DNA of 7,099 nt, taken from positions 1-7,099 of the forward strand of contig JBBRMT010000238.1 in assembly GCA_038230695.1 (NCBI GenBank), in the 5' to 3' direction. Origin of the DNA: QHBQ01 sp038230695 (GTDB lineage Bacteria > Chloroflexota > Chloroflexia > QHBQ01). A program made the translations under genes and the position numbers. Every line of letters begins with the position of its first letter. Position 1 is the first letter of the stretch. The notes under the pieces were generated by a model. That model was not told the DNA's origin. It did not search any database and saw only the letters and a program-made list of their open reading frames with translations. This document shows positions 1 to 5,719 of the stretch, one piece after another.

Positions 1-795
1 GCCCAGGCGCAGAGCGGCGGCGATTGGGGCTACAACCTTGCCTATCACGATAGCAACCGCTCGTTCCGGCTGATTGGCGGCAAGAACGCGCAGATACCCA
101 CCGTTGGCGGCTCCGTCAAACAGATAACCATTCATGGCAACTCTGCGCGGCTGAACAGCAACATTGACCGCTACAGCGTGCGCTGGGGCGAGGGTGGCGG
201 TGAGGTGGCGGTTATTGCCCAGGGGATGAGCGCACAGGAGGTTATCTCGATTGCCAACGGCACTATCCCGCTCGAACCCAGAGAGTGGAGCACAAGGCTA
301 GCAGATGCGGGCGGCCAGGTTGCGCCATCACCGACCTCTGCGCCAGTTGCCTTGCAACCAACGCCGATCAGCCTGCCGCTACCCACCGCCGTACCGACTG
401 TAGGGGCAGCGGACGTGCGCTATATGTTCCCGGCGGTGGTAGCTTCCGATGTCAAGCTGATCAAAGCGCAATCACACGCCGACCCCGCCGCGATCGTCAA
501 TGCTGGCGGCAGTTGGGGCTACAGCCTGGTCTATCACGATAGCAGCCGCTCGTTCAGGCTTCGCGGCGGGCCGGAACTCACGCTGACGGGCGCGGGAGGA
601 ACAGTCACTGAGGAGCAGATCCACAGCAATCCGGCGCGGCTGGAAGTCAACGGCGACCGCATCAGTTTGCAGTGGGGCGAGGGCGGTGGCGTGGTAACTA
701 TCTTTGCCCAGGGGATGAGCAAGGATGAGGTGATGAGCATCGCCACTGGGACTACGCCACTGACTCCCGATCAGTTTATCAGCCGTTTGCAGTGA
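1..795 (+). CDS. Duplicated-domain, probably extracytoplasmic protein (3' part, 5' end outside window)
   Basis: The frame is open from the first base, so the start lies upstream; 264 residues are visible before the TGA at 793-795. A later in-frame GTG at 178 is internal to the first repeat and is not a plausible start. The protein holds two copies of a domain. Copy 1 runs from the window edge to about residue 100, and copy 2 covers about residues 168-264. Each has W-G-Y-x-L-x-Y-H-D-S-x-R-S-F-R-L, a polar middle part, W-G-E-G-G-G and A-Q-G-M-S, then E-V-x-S-I-A. The last part resembles the C-terminal segment of DUF4367/MucB-RseB-like domains (W, hydrophobic strand, G-x-S-x-E-E-x-x-x-I-A), but this is recall and not a search. 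The linker (about residues 101-135) is rich in Pro, Ala and Thr, typical of an exported protein. No signal peptide can be judged because the N-terminus is missing. Function is unknown; a sensor or lipoprotein role is a guess. It converges with the glycosyltransferase operon and is probably unrelated to it. Confidence 0.85.
   Translation, partial: AQAQSGGDWGYNLAYHDSNRSFRLIGGKNAQIPTVGGSVKQITIHGNSARLNSNIDRYSVRWGEGGGEVAVIAQGMSAQEVISIANGTIPLEPREWSTRLADAGGQVAPSPTSAPVALQPTPISLPLPTAVPTVGAADVRYMFPAVVASDVKLIKAQSHADPAAIVNAGGSWGYSLVYHDSSRSFRLRGGPELTLTGAGGTVTEEQIHSNPARLEVNGDRISLQWGEGGGVVTIFAQGMSKDEVMSIATGTTPLTPDQFISRLQ
22..300 (+). repeat. Intragenic repeat copy 1 (domain duplication)
   Basis: This is copy 1 of an in-frame duplication. 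Equivalent codons are 489 nt (163 codons) apart: the Trp codon of W-G-Y is at 25 and 514, and the Trp codon of W-G-E-G-G-G is at 184 and 673. The offset is the same at both ends, so no indel has accumulated inside the unit. DNA identity is still visible, for example a shared gcccaggggatgagc, while the middle has diverged. The true left boundary lies outside the window. Confidence 0.8.
511..792 (+). repeat. Intragenic repeat copy 2 (domain duplication)
   Basis: This is the partner of copy 1 and ends at the stop codon. The preceding stretch, about residues 136-167, probably belongs to the repeat unit too, but its counterpart in copy 1 lies upstream of the window. The middle segment, about residues 183-210, is the least conserved between the copies, while the flanking strands are nearly identical. 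Confidence 0.8.
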
Positions 796-852
796 TTTAC
801 CGCTGCGAGGCAATTTCAATTATCATAGCGGCATGGGGTGCTTTGCAAACGG
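783..852. repeat. 9-bp inverted repeat spanning the convergent gene gap
   Basis: CCGTTTGCA at 783-791, inside the last codons of the plus-strand gene, is perfectly complementary to TGCAAACGG at 844-852. The loop is 52 nt and contains a second short pair, CCGCT (800-804) with AGCGG (827-831). No T-run follows on either strand, so this is not a standard Rho-independent terminator. It may be a 3' mRNA structure or a two-way transcription end, and chance is possible for a stem of this size. The rest of the 796-866 gap holds nothing else I can name. Confidence 0.3.
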
Positions 853-866
853 AATCATGATTGTCG

Positions 867-1556
867 CTAGTTACGCAAAAGTGATACCCTGATAATGCGC
901 CCGGCTGCCTTTACGCTCGCAATCAGGTTGCCGCTCACCTTGGAGGTGCCGCTGCGCCGCCTGCGATAGCTGACCGGCACCTCGACGATGCGATACCGCA
1001 GCCGCGCCGCCTTTACGATCATCTCGATGGTCCAACCGTAAGTCATCTCCCCGAGTGCCAGACGACGTAGCACATCGGCGCGAATGGCGTGGAACGGCCC
1101 CAGGTCGGTAATCCGCACCCCGAAGCGCAGTCGCATAATTAGCGCTATCAGCCGGTCGCCAAACACCGCATGGGCAGGCAACGCCCCCTTCTCCATCCGC
1201 CCGCTACTCAGCCGCGAACCGAGTACCAGGTCGGCCTCGCCCGCCACAATTGGGTTTACCAGCCGGGGCATCTCTTCGGGGTAGTCGCTATAGTCGCCAT
1301 CGAGGAAGACTATCACCGTCGCCCCGCGACGTTCAGCCTCGGCCACCCCGGCGGCGCAAGCGTAGCCATAGCCACGGCGCGGTTCACCAATCACGATCGC
1401 GCCTGCCCCTTCCGCTACGGCCTGCGTCTGATCAGTCGAGCCATTATCCACCACAATAATTGTCGAACATAGGGCGGGCGGAATGGCGGCAACCACATGA
1501 GCGATGTTCCCTTCCTCGTTGAGCGCTGGTATCACTGCGACGATCACAGGCTCCAT
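867..1556 (-). CDS. GT2 family glycosyltransferase, polyprenyl-phosphate sugar synthase-like
   Basis: This 229-residue protein has a complete GT-A fold of the dolichyl-phosphate mannose/glucose synthase-like GT2 group. Visible motifs are V-I-P-A-L-N-E-E-G-N-I (8-18), V-V-D-N-G-S-T-D (35-42, nucleotide binding), the metal-binding D-G-D in F-L-D-G-D-Y-S-D (84-91), and L-G-S-R (112-115). The acceptor-loop region D-L-G-P-F-H-A-I (151-158) and V-P-V-S-Y-R-R-R (193-200) follow. There is no C-terminal membrane segment, so it should be a cytosolic or peripheral membrane enzyme. Family members move a sugar from GDP- or UDP-sugar to a polyprenyl phosphate; the sugar here cannot be read from sequence. 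The ATG lies inside the end of the upstream radical SAM gene (13-nt overlap) with only a weak G-rich site before it, so translation is probably coupled. It is the last gene of the operon. As donor maker it is the natural partner of the GT-C protein. It could also be a TIGR04283-like transferase, which often sits near TIGR04282 genes. Confidence 0.9.
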   Translation of the reverse strand: MEPVIVAVIPALNEEGNIAHVVAAIPPALCSTIIVVDNGSTDQTQAVAEGAGAIVIGEPRRGYGYACAAGVAEAERRGATVIVFLDGDYSDYPEEMPRLVNPIVAGEADLVLGSRLSSGRMEKGALPAHAVFGDRLIALIMRLRFGVRITDLGPFHAIRADVLRRLALGEMTYGWTIEMIVKAARLRYRIVEVPVSYRRRRSGTSKVSGNLIASVKAAGRIIRVSLLRN

Positions 1557-2581
1557 TTTGCCCCACAGCCTTTACAGCAACGTGCGGGATGGTCAGTCAG
1601 CAGCACGCGGCGAAACTCGCGGTAGCGCGCACCGTTCCAAATCTCCGCGAACGGTTGCTCGAAAGCGTTGCCCAGGATCAAATCGCCTACTTCCGGGTAG
1701 TTGGCGCTGACGAACGGCACGAAGCAGCAGGACAGTACATTGCCGTTGGCAGTGATGTAGCTGAGAGTAGTGGGGCGGCGGCACTCGCTCCATGGGCGAC
1801 TAGCGCGCACCTCGGCGCTCATCATGTTGATGGGGCTGGTTGCGCCCGCTGCGCTGAAGCTCATCCCCAGTTCGCGGCATAGCCGCTCCGCTGCGATAAT
1901 CAGTGTCGCCTCCTCATCCTTCAGCCGCTTGTACAGGGTCTGCTCCTCCGTAGCCAACCCAACCCCAAAGTAGATAAAACGTTGCATATAGAACTCGGTG
2001 ATGCCGATCTCGTGGCTGAGGCGGATGACATCGAGTAGCTCGTTCATATTCTCGCGCATCGCAATAAACCAGGCCGACACGCGCGGTAGGTTTGCACCCA
2101 GCCGTTGCCGCGTGCTGATCAAGAGTTTCAGGTTGCGAATCACTTTGGGCAGAGCGTTCACCCCGCGAATCGCCAGGTAGGTCTCCGCCTTTGCCCCATC
2201 GAGGCTGGCGCGGTACTCGTCCAGCCCCGCGCTAATCAGCCCTTCGGCCAGGCGCGGGGTCATCGCCAGGCTGTTCGAGTTGAAGACAACCTGGGTCCCT
2301 TCCGGGCGGGCCTTGAGGTAGGAAACCATCTCCACCAACTCACGGTTGAGCGATGGCTCGCCCAGGCCGTGCAGCACCACGCGGTCGAGGATGGGGAACT
2401 GGTCTACTATCTGCTTGAATCGGGCCAAGCTCATATCCGCCGCCTGCTCCATCGGTAGGTATGTGCGCGAACAGGTAGTACAGAGCGAGTTGCAGCGGTT
2501 AGTCGGCTCGATGTAAAGTTGGCGGGGCAGTGGGCGCATTGTAGGCACAGCTTTCGCTTGGTCTTGAGCAATGGCAGTCAC
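1544..2581 (-). CDS. Radical SAM protein with short SPASM/twitch-like C-terminus
   Basis: This 345-residue enzyme has the 4Fe-4S/SAM motif C-N-S-L-C-T-T-C with cysteines 30, 34 and 37. The G-L-G-E-P at 72-76 matches the SAM-binding GGEP motif. The fold continues through N-S-N-S (101-104) and S-L-D-G (126-129). The C-terminal part has C267-x12-G-x4-C285, then C336-x2-C339 near the end. This is the start of a SPASM pattern that stops before the later cysteines, so it probably binds one auxiliary cluster (twitch-like) and not two. There is no N-terminal PqqD/RRE domain. The start is GTG at 2579-2581, sharing GTGA with the stop of the upstream GT-C gene. A strong AAGGAGG lies 6 nt before it, which supports this start. 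It also overlaps the GT2 gene downstream. The substrate is unknown. Lying between two glycosyltransferases suggests it acts on the sugar, lipid carrier or acceptor of that pathway (inference). The family also includes peptide and cofactor-modifying enzymes. Confidence 0.9.
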   Translation of the reverse strand: MTAIAQDQAKAVPTMRPLPRQLYIEPTNRCNSLCTTCSRTYLPMEQAADMSLARFKQIVDQFPILDRVVLHGLGEPSLNRELVEMVSYLKARPEGTQVVFNSNSLAMTPRLAEGLISAGLDEYRASLDGAKAETYLAIRGVNALPKVIRNLKLLISTRQRLGANLPRVSAWFIAMRENMNELLDVIRLSHEIGITEFYMQRFIYFGVGLATEEQTLYKRLKDEEATLIIAAERLCRELGMSFSAAGATSPINMMSAEVRASRPWSECRRPTTLSYITANGNVLSCCFVPFVSANYPEVGDLILGNAFEQPFAEIWNGARYREFRRVLLTDHPARCCKGCGAKWSL

Positions 2582-4221
2582 GATTGTCCTCCTTGTCTGA
2601 TTTCAACTTCCTTTGGCAGCCTGGACTGCCGACTGATTGCGCCGCCCACGAGCGGCCAAAGCAGCCCCGGCCCCAGCAGGGCCAACAGTTCCAGCCCCTG
2701 CACTGCCGCTGGCACGGCGAACTGGCGGGCGACAAATGAGCTATAGGCGAAGAAGCTGAGGCTGGCCCACAGCCACATCCCCAGCGCGGGGCCATAATCC
2801 CCCCGCCGCCAGTTGGCGGCGCTGCGCCCGCCGAACACCATCAGGCCGCCGGGGGGCAGCAGCAGCGGCACGAAAGCCAGCAGCCAGGTGAAGTACCAGG
2901 GGTGGGCGTTGGTAGCGAATAGCAGATATGCGCTGATCAAGATTGCGCTGCGAGGGATGAAATCATACTCACCATGCTCCGGCCACAGCCCCAGGGCCAG
3001 GGTCGCCAGCGCGGTAGCCGCCAGCAGGCCGAGGCGCACCGCAGTGTCACTAAGGCCGAAGGGCGGGGCGGGAAAGTGGGCGAGGAAGTAGTATAGCGGC
3101 GAGTTGTAGTATTCCTCGCCCAGGTAAGTGCTGAGAAAGTTCGAGGCGCTACCGCCCGTGTTAAGCAGATACCATTCGTAGATGAGGGCAAAGAACAGCA
3201 AGCATACGAGCGCCAGCCGCCAGCCGAAACGCCGCAACCAGCCCGCCAGCAGGATAAGGGGGATGCCCTTGACCAGCGCGGCCAGGGCAAGATAGCTCCC
3301 TACCAGCAGCGGGTTGGGTCGTTGACTCGCCCCGCCTGCGCCGCTGACCCGGCTATTTTGCACCGCGATAACCCCGCCCAGCGTTGCCAGCATGGTGAGC
3401 AAAACCATTAGCGCATCAACGTGGCCGCTGTCCGCCGCTTCGATAATGGGCAGTGGCGACCAGGCATAAATCAGGGCGCGGGCTGGCGGCTGGCCCAGCC
3501 GCTTCAGGATCAGCAGCAGCACGATGCAACTGCCCAGGTCTGCGCCGGCCAGCGCCGCTTTGGTGAAGCGCAGGCTCTCTGGCGCGATGCGATAGATGTC
3601 GGCAAAGAATATCTCCGCGCCGGGCGGGTAGATGGTAATTGCGCTCTTGCGGTTGACATTGGCCCAGTAAAACGGCGCAAGCGAGCGCAGTGGCGCTAGC
3701 TGTGGTGCGCTGGGGGGGTAGGCATAGGGACTGTAACCGTTGGCCTGCACCGTGCCATCCCAGATGTAGCGATAAACATCGTCGCTGGTTGTCGGCATGG
3801 CGAACACCAGCATCAGCCGCGCCGCCAGCGCCACGCTGATAATTAGCAGCAGCGCCGACCTGCCGCGCAGGTGCGCCGCGTGGCGCAGCACGAGCAAGCT
3901 GGCGGCAAAGTAAAGGACAAGCAGACCGCCATACAACCAGAGATAGCGGGCAACCCCTTCAGGCGTGCGGCGCGGATCCTGCCACGCCCAGATCAAGGCG
4001 TAGCCAGCCAGCGATAGCCCACCGAGGGTGAAGAGGGCGATAAGGTTTGAGTTTTGAGTTTTGAGTTTTGAGTTTTGAGTTGTTTCCAACGATGCTGGGG
4101 TGCGATTGATTGCGGCTGCCTCACTGGGTCGAACCGCAATCAATTGCGCTTCTACGTAGTCAGCAGCAGGAGCGGGAGTATCAGTGGCTGAGGTTGGCGG
4201 AGGCGGCGCGGTGGCGCTCAT
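2578..4221 (-). CDS. GT-C fold integral membrane glycosyltransferase (GT87/polyprenol-phosphate-mannose-dependent-like)
   Basis: This 547-residue protein has about a dozen hydrophobic segments (roughly 61-79, 92-112, 122-142, 222-240, 268-287, 306-328, 334-352, 392-412, 425-460, 476-496, 508-527). The first long outer loop carries S-D-D-V-Y-R-Y-I-W-D-G (146-156), the acidic motif expected of GT-C enzymes, followed by N-G-Y-S-P-Y-A-Y-P-P. Further typical marks are I-Y-P-P (197-200), S-G-H-V-D-A (265-270), L-V-K-G-I-P (316-321) and H-P-W-Y (440-443). Such proteins use a polyprenyl-phosphate sugar, usually mannose, on the outer membrane face; the acceptor is unknown. The GT2 enzyme two genes downstream could make the donor. 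The first 60 residues are a soluble Pro/Ala-rich extension containing a heptanucleotide repeat. ATGA at 4218-4221 overlaps the DoxX gene stop, and no ribosome binding site is visible before it, so translation likely depends on coupling. Confidence 0.88.
   Translation of the reverse strand: MSATAPPPPTSATDTPAPAADYVEAQLIAVRPSEAAAINRTPASLETTQNSKLKTQNSNLIALFTLGGLSLAGYALIWAWQDPRRTPEGVARYLWLYGGLLVLYFAASLLVLRHAAHLRGRSALLLIISVALAARLMLVFAMPTTSDDVYRYIWDGTVQANGYSPYAYPPSAPQLAPLRSLAPFYWANVNRKSAITIYPPGAEIFFADIYRIAPESLRFTKAALAGADLGSCIVLLLILKRLGQPPARALIYAWSPLPIIEAADSGHVDALMVLLTMLATLGGVIAVQNSRVSGAGGASQRPNPLLVGSYLALAALVKGIPLILLAGWLRRFGWRLALVCLLFFALIYEWYLLNTGGSASNFLSTYLGEEYYNSPLYYFLAHFPAPPFGLSDTAVRLGLLAATALATLALGLWPEHGEYDFIPRSAILISAYLLFATNAHPWYFTWLLAFVPLLLPPGGLMVFGGRSAANWRRGDYGPALGMWLWASLSFFAYSSFVARQFAVPAAVQGLELLALLGPGLLWPLVGGAISRQSRLPKEVEIRQGGQS
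2588..2594 (-). promoter_or_regulatory. Ribosome binding site of the radical SAM gene
   Basis: AAGGAGG on the minus strand lies 6 nt before the GTG start. It sits inside the last codons of the GT-C gene, so the radical SAM gene can be initiated on its own as well as by coupling. It also decides in favour of the GTG start. Confidence 0.75.
4045..4081. repeat. Heptanucleotide tandem repeat inside the GT-C gene
   Basis: Four perfect GTTTTGA units run from 4051 to 4078. They are flanked by a unit one T short (4045-4050) and a partial unit (4079-4081). On the coding strand this reads as repeated CAAAACT-type units and encodes T-Q-N-S-K-L-K-T-Q-N-S-N-L, residues 48-60, just before the first membrane segment. 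Seven is not a multiple of three, so gain or loss of one unit shifts the frame. The composition differs strongly from the GC-rich surroundings. Similar heptamer repeats occur in cyanobacteria and, from memory, in Chloroflexota. Confidence 0.9.
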
Positions 4222-4868
4222 GTCAGGAAGTAAATGAAGCGGGCGAGGCGGTTGCCGCCCGCGATGGCCGCTCGCAGGCGGGGGCGCAGCAGTTGGTCGA
4301 GGCCGAATACCCGCCCTGGCCCGGTCAACATAAGCACAGCGCTAATGGTTATCAGCATCCCATAAGTCCAGTACCACTCGCCCGGCACCGCCCATAGCCC
4401 GACGAGGAGGTTGATCGCCTGCACCGTAGCGAGGAAGCCCGCAAACCGACCGAGCAGCCCAAAGAAGAGCAACACGGTAATGGTCACCTCCAGCGCGAAG
4501 GTCAGCCCGCCGATGAGTAGAAAATTGGGGATGGCGAAGTTGTGGATGAAGTCGTGGTAGAGACCCAGCGGGCCACTGAATATCCCCGCCAACCCACCCG
4601 ACTGCGCCGCTAGCTTGGAGAGAGGATATTTATCCTCCTGATTGATCCAGAACCACAGCCCGCCTCCGTTGCCGCTCTTACCCCAGTCGGGGGGCAGCTT
4701 CCAACCCAACTGCTGAAACCAGAGCAGGGCCATCGCCAACCTGGCTACTGCCAGCGGCCAGGTGGGTACCCGCTGGTCGTAAACCCGCCGCTGCTCCGCC
4801 TCATCAGCCATCACTACCTTGTCTGTCGTCACTATCGGGGTCGCAAGCGGTTCGCTTGATGCTGCCAT
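4218..4868 (-). CDS. DoxX-like integral membrane protein
   Basis: This 216-residue protein has a hydrophilic N-terminus (1-36) and four main hydrophobic segments (about 38-54, 112-136, 140-160, 166-183) with a basic C-terminal tail. Segment order, A-R-L-A-M-A-L-L-W near the first helix, the G-L-L-G-R-F-A-G turn (137-144) and the late G-P-G-R-x-F-G-L-D match the DoxX/DoxD-like family. The family is named from the thiosulfate:quinone oxidoreductase small subunit, but most members have no known reaction. An extra loop of about 50 residues between helices 1 and 2 (W-F-W-I-N-Q-E-D-K) is longer than in minimal DoxX proteins. The frame stays open to 5054, but I chose ATG 4868 because AAGGAGG lies 9 nt before it and the longer form would overlap the upstream gene by 101 nt with non-homologous-looking sequence. 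It overlaps the GT-C start by 4 nt, which suggests a membrane partner or redox role for that pathway. ATG at 4811 is a weaker alternative. Confidence 0.82.
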   Translation of the reverse strand: MAASSEPLATPIVTTDKVVMADEAEQRRVYDQRVPTWPLAVARLAMALLWFQQLGWKLPPDWGKSGNGGGLWFWINQEDKYPLSKLAAQSGGLAGIFSGPLGLYHDFIHNFAIPNFLLIGGLTFALEVTITVLLFFGLLGRFAGFLATVQAINLLVGLWAVPGEWYWTYGMLITISAVLMLTGPGRVFGLDQLLRPRLRAAIAGGNRLARFIYFLT

Positions 4869-4902
4869 TGTCTGGTCCCTCCTTGAGTTTGGTTGTCTGG
4901 TC
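4868..4902 (-). repeat. 10-nt direct repeat flanking the DoxX ribosome binding site
   Basis: GACCAGACAA on the minus strand occurs at 4893-4902 and again at 4868-4877, 25 nt apart start to start. The copies bracket the AAGGAGG, and the second ends on the first base of the ATG. It could be a binding site controlling translation or a small chance duplication; no partner can be named. Confidence 0.45.
4878..4884 (-). promoter_or_regulatory. Ribosome binding site of the DoxX-like gene
   Basis: AAGGAGG on the minus strand with a 9-nt spacer to ATG 4868. This decides the start over the longer open frame. It lies between two copies of a 10-nt direct repeat. Confidence 0.75.
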
Positions 4903-4953
4903 TCGCCTTGTATCTGTAAGTATACCGCAGTTGTCCCCATGCTGGATGCTAAC

Positions 4954-5667
4954 TCACGCATTGGTGGCGAAGAAAGCGTGGGTGGCGGGTGCAAGGTCGG
5001 GACACTCGCGCAGTTCGGCCCGCAGCGTATCCAGGTCCGCAGCGGTGTCCACATCGTACCAGGTGGGCAGCAGCGCCGCCCGCAGGCCAGACCCTACCCC
5101 TTGCCTGAGCGTGTCGGCGGTGACGCTACTGGTACTCCAGGTGATGTTCTCGAACAGGGCTGGTTGCGGACGCTTCAGGCCGATCATATAGTAGCCGCCG
5201 TCGCGGCAGGGGCCGAGTGCGAAGTCAATATCAGGTCGCGCCAGTGCGGTAAAGCACTGCGCCACGTACTCCACTGGTAGGGTCGGGCTGTCGCTATCAA
5301 TCATTGCAGTAAGGGCAAAGCCTGCCTCCCGCGCCTGATAAGGAAGGCTAGAGAGTCGCTCGCCCAGGTTACCACCCACTTGCGGCAGCAGCACGAAGTC
5401 GGGCGGCACAATCGCCCGAAAGTATCCATGCGCCCCGGCAGGCGCGTAGGCCAGCCCAGGGCTGACATTCCCCACTATCTGACACGCAGCAGCCACCAGC
5501 CTGATGGTATCGCGCAGGAAGGTATCGTACAGCGCCATCGCCTGCTCCGGCTCGAGCGGCGGACACAACCGCGTCTTGACTGCCCCCCGATCTGGCTGCT
5601 TCGCCATGATTAGGAGCAAACCCTTTGCCTCGTCCAATTCGCCTCCTTGCCGTACTCGCGCTGTCAT
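4954..5667 (-). CDS. DUF2064 / TIGR04282-type transferase (GT-A nucleotidyl- or glycosyltransferase)
   Basis: This 237-residue protein shows all marks of the TIGR04282 group (rSAM/selenodomain-associated transferase 1). They are A-K-Q-P-D-R-G-A-V-K-T-R-L (22-34), I-D-S-D-S-P (123-128), L-G-P-C-R-D-G-G-Y-Y-M-I-G-L (151-164), I-T-W-S-T-S-S-V (175-182) and W-Y-D-V-D-T (203-208). It is a GT-A-like cytosolic enzyme resembling cofactor guanylyl- and nucleotidyltransferases; the true substrate of the family is not settled. It is the first gene of the minus-strand operon, 85 nt before the DoxX-like gene. The ATG at 5667 has no ribosome binding site and lies about 7 nt after a good extended -10, so it would be leaderless. 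A TTG at 5637 has AGGAGG 4 nt before it and would drop ten residues that precede the conserved core. Either start keeps all motifs. From memory, family genes often sit near radical SAM and GT2 genes, as here. Confidence 0.9.
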   Translation of the reverse strand: MTARVRQGGELDEAKGLLLIMAKQPDRGAVKTRLCPPLEPEQAMALYDTFLRDTIRLVAAACQIVGNVSPGLAYAPAGAHGYFRAIVPPDFVLLPQVGGNLGERLSSLPYQAREAGFALTAMIDSDSPTLPVEYVAQCFTALARPDIDFALGPCRDGGYYMIGLKRPQPALFENITWSTSSVTADTLRQGVGSGLRAALLPTWYDVDTAADLDTLRAELRECPDLAPATHAFFATNA

Positions 5668-5670
5668 GGT

Positions 5671-5683
5671 ATGATTATATCAT
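5671..5683. promoter_or_regulatory. AT-rich palindrome in the divergent promoter region
   Basis: ATGAT and ATCAT arms flank a 3-nt centre. The palindrome overlaps the minus-strand -10 and a TATGAT (5670-5675) that could serve as a plus-strand -10 for the PqqD-SAM gene. The 52-nt gap between the divergent genes holds no other recognisable site. It may be an operator for both directions, or just a consequence of two facing -10 boxes. Confidence 0.35.
5674..5682 (-). promoter_or_regulatory. Extended -10 promoter of the minus-strand operon
   Basis: The minus strand reads TGATATAAT, a perfect extended -10 (TGnTATAAT). Its TATAAT is at 5674-5679. No convincing -35 is found 16-18 nt upstream, as expected for an extended -10 site. 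Transcription would begin at about 5664-5668, at or just before the ATG of the first gene. Confidence 0.5.
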
Positions 5684-5709
5684 AACACCGGGGCAGAGTT
5701 TGGGAGAAT

Positions 5710-5714
5710 AGGAG
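5710..5714 (+). promoter_or_regulatory. Ribosome binding site of the PqqD-radical SAM gene
   Basis: AGGAG 5 nt before ATG 5720. Start choice is supported because the PqqD-like domain begins soon after it and the next in-frame ATG, codon 22 at 5783, has no comparable site. Confidence 0.7.
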
Positions 5715-5719
5715 CAAGG

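Noticed and set aside
472..819. 115-codon minus-strand open frame over the second repeat copy
   Set aside because: The plus-strand frame is supported by a conserved in-frame duplication; the antisense frame has no features.
853..862. Perfect 10-bp palindrome AATCATGATT in the convergent gap
   Set aside because: It has no loop and no T-run, cannot act as a terminator hairpin, and is short enough to occur by chance.
4919..4924. TATACT on the minus strand as a separate promoter for the DoxX-like gene
   Set aside because: No acceptable -35 or extended -10 accompanies it, so a single hexamer match is too weak to report as a feature.
4869..5054. N-terminal extension of the DoxX-like protein
   Set aside because: It would overlap the DUF2064 gene by 101 nt, reads as Pro/Ser/Arg-rich noise, and lacks a binding site, while ATG 4868 has AAGGAGG.
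4819..5280. 153-codon plus-strand open frame across the DoxX and DUF2064 junction
   Set aside because: It is antisense to the TIGR04282 motifs and has no recognisable domain or ribosome binding site.
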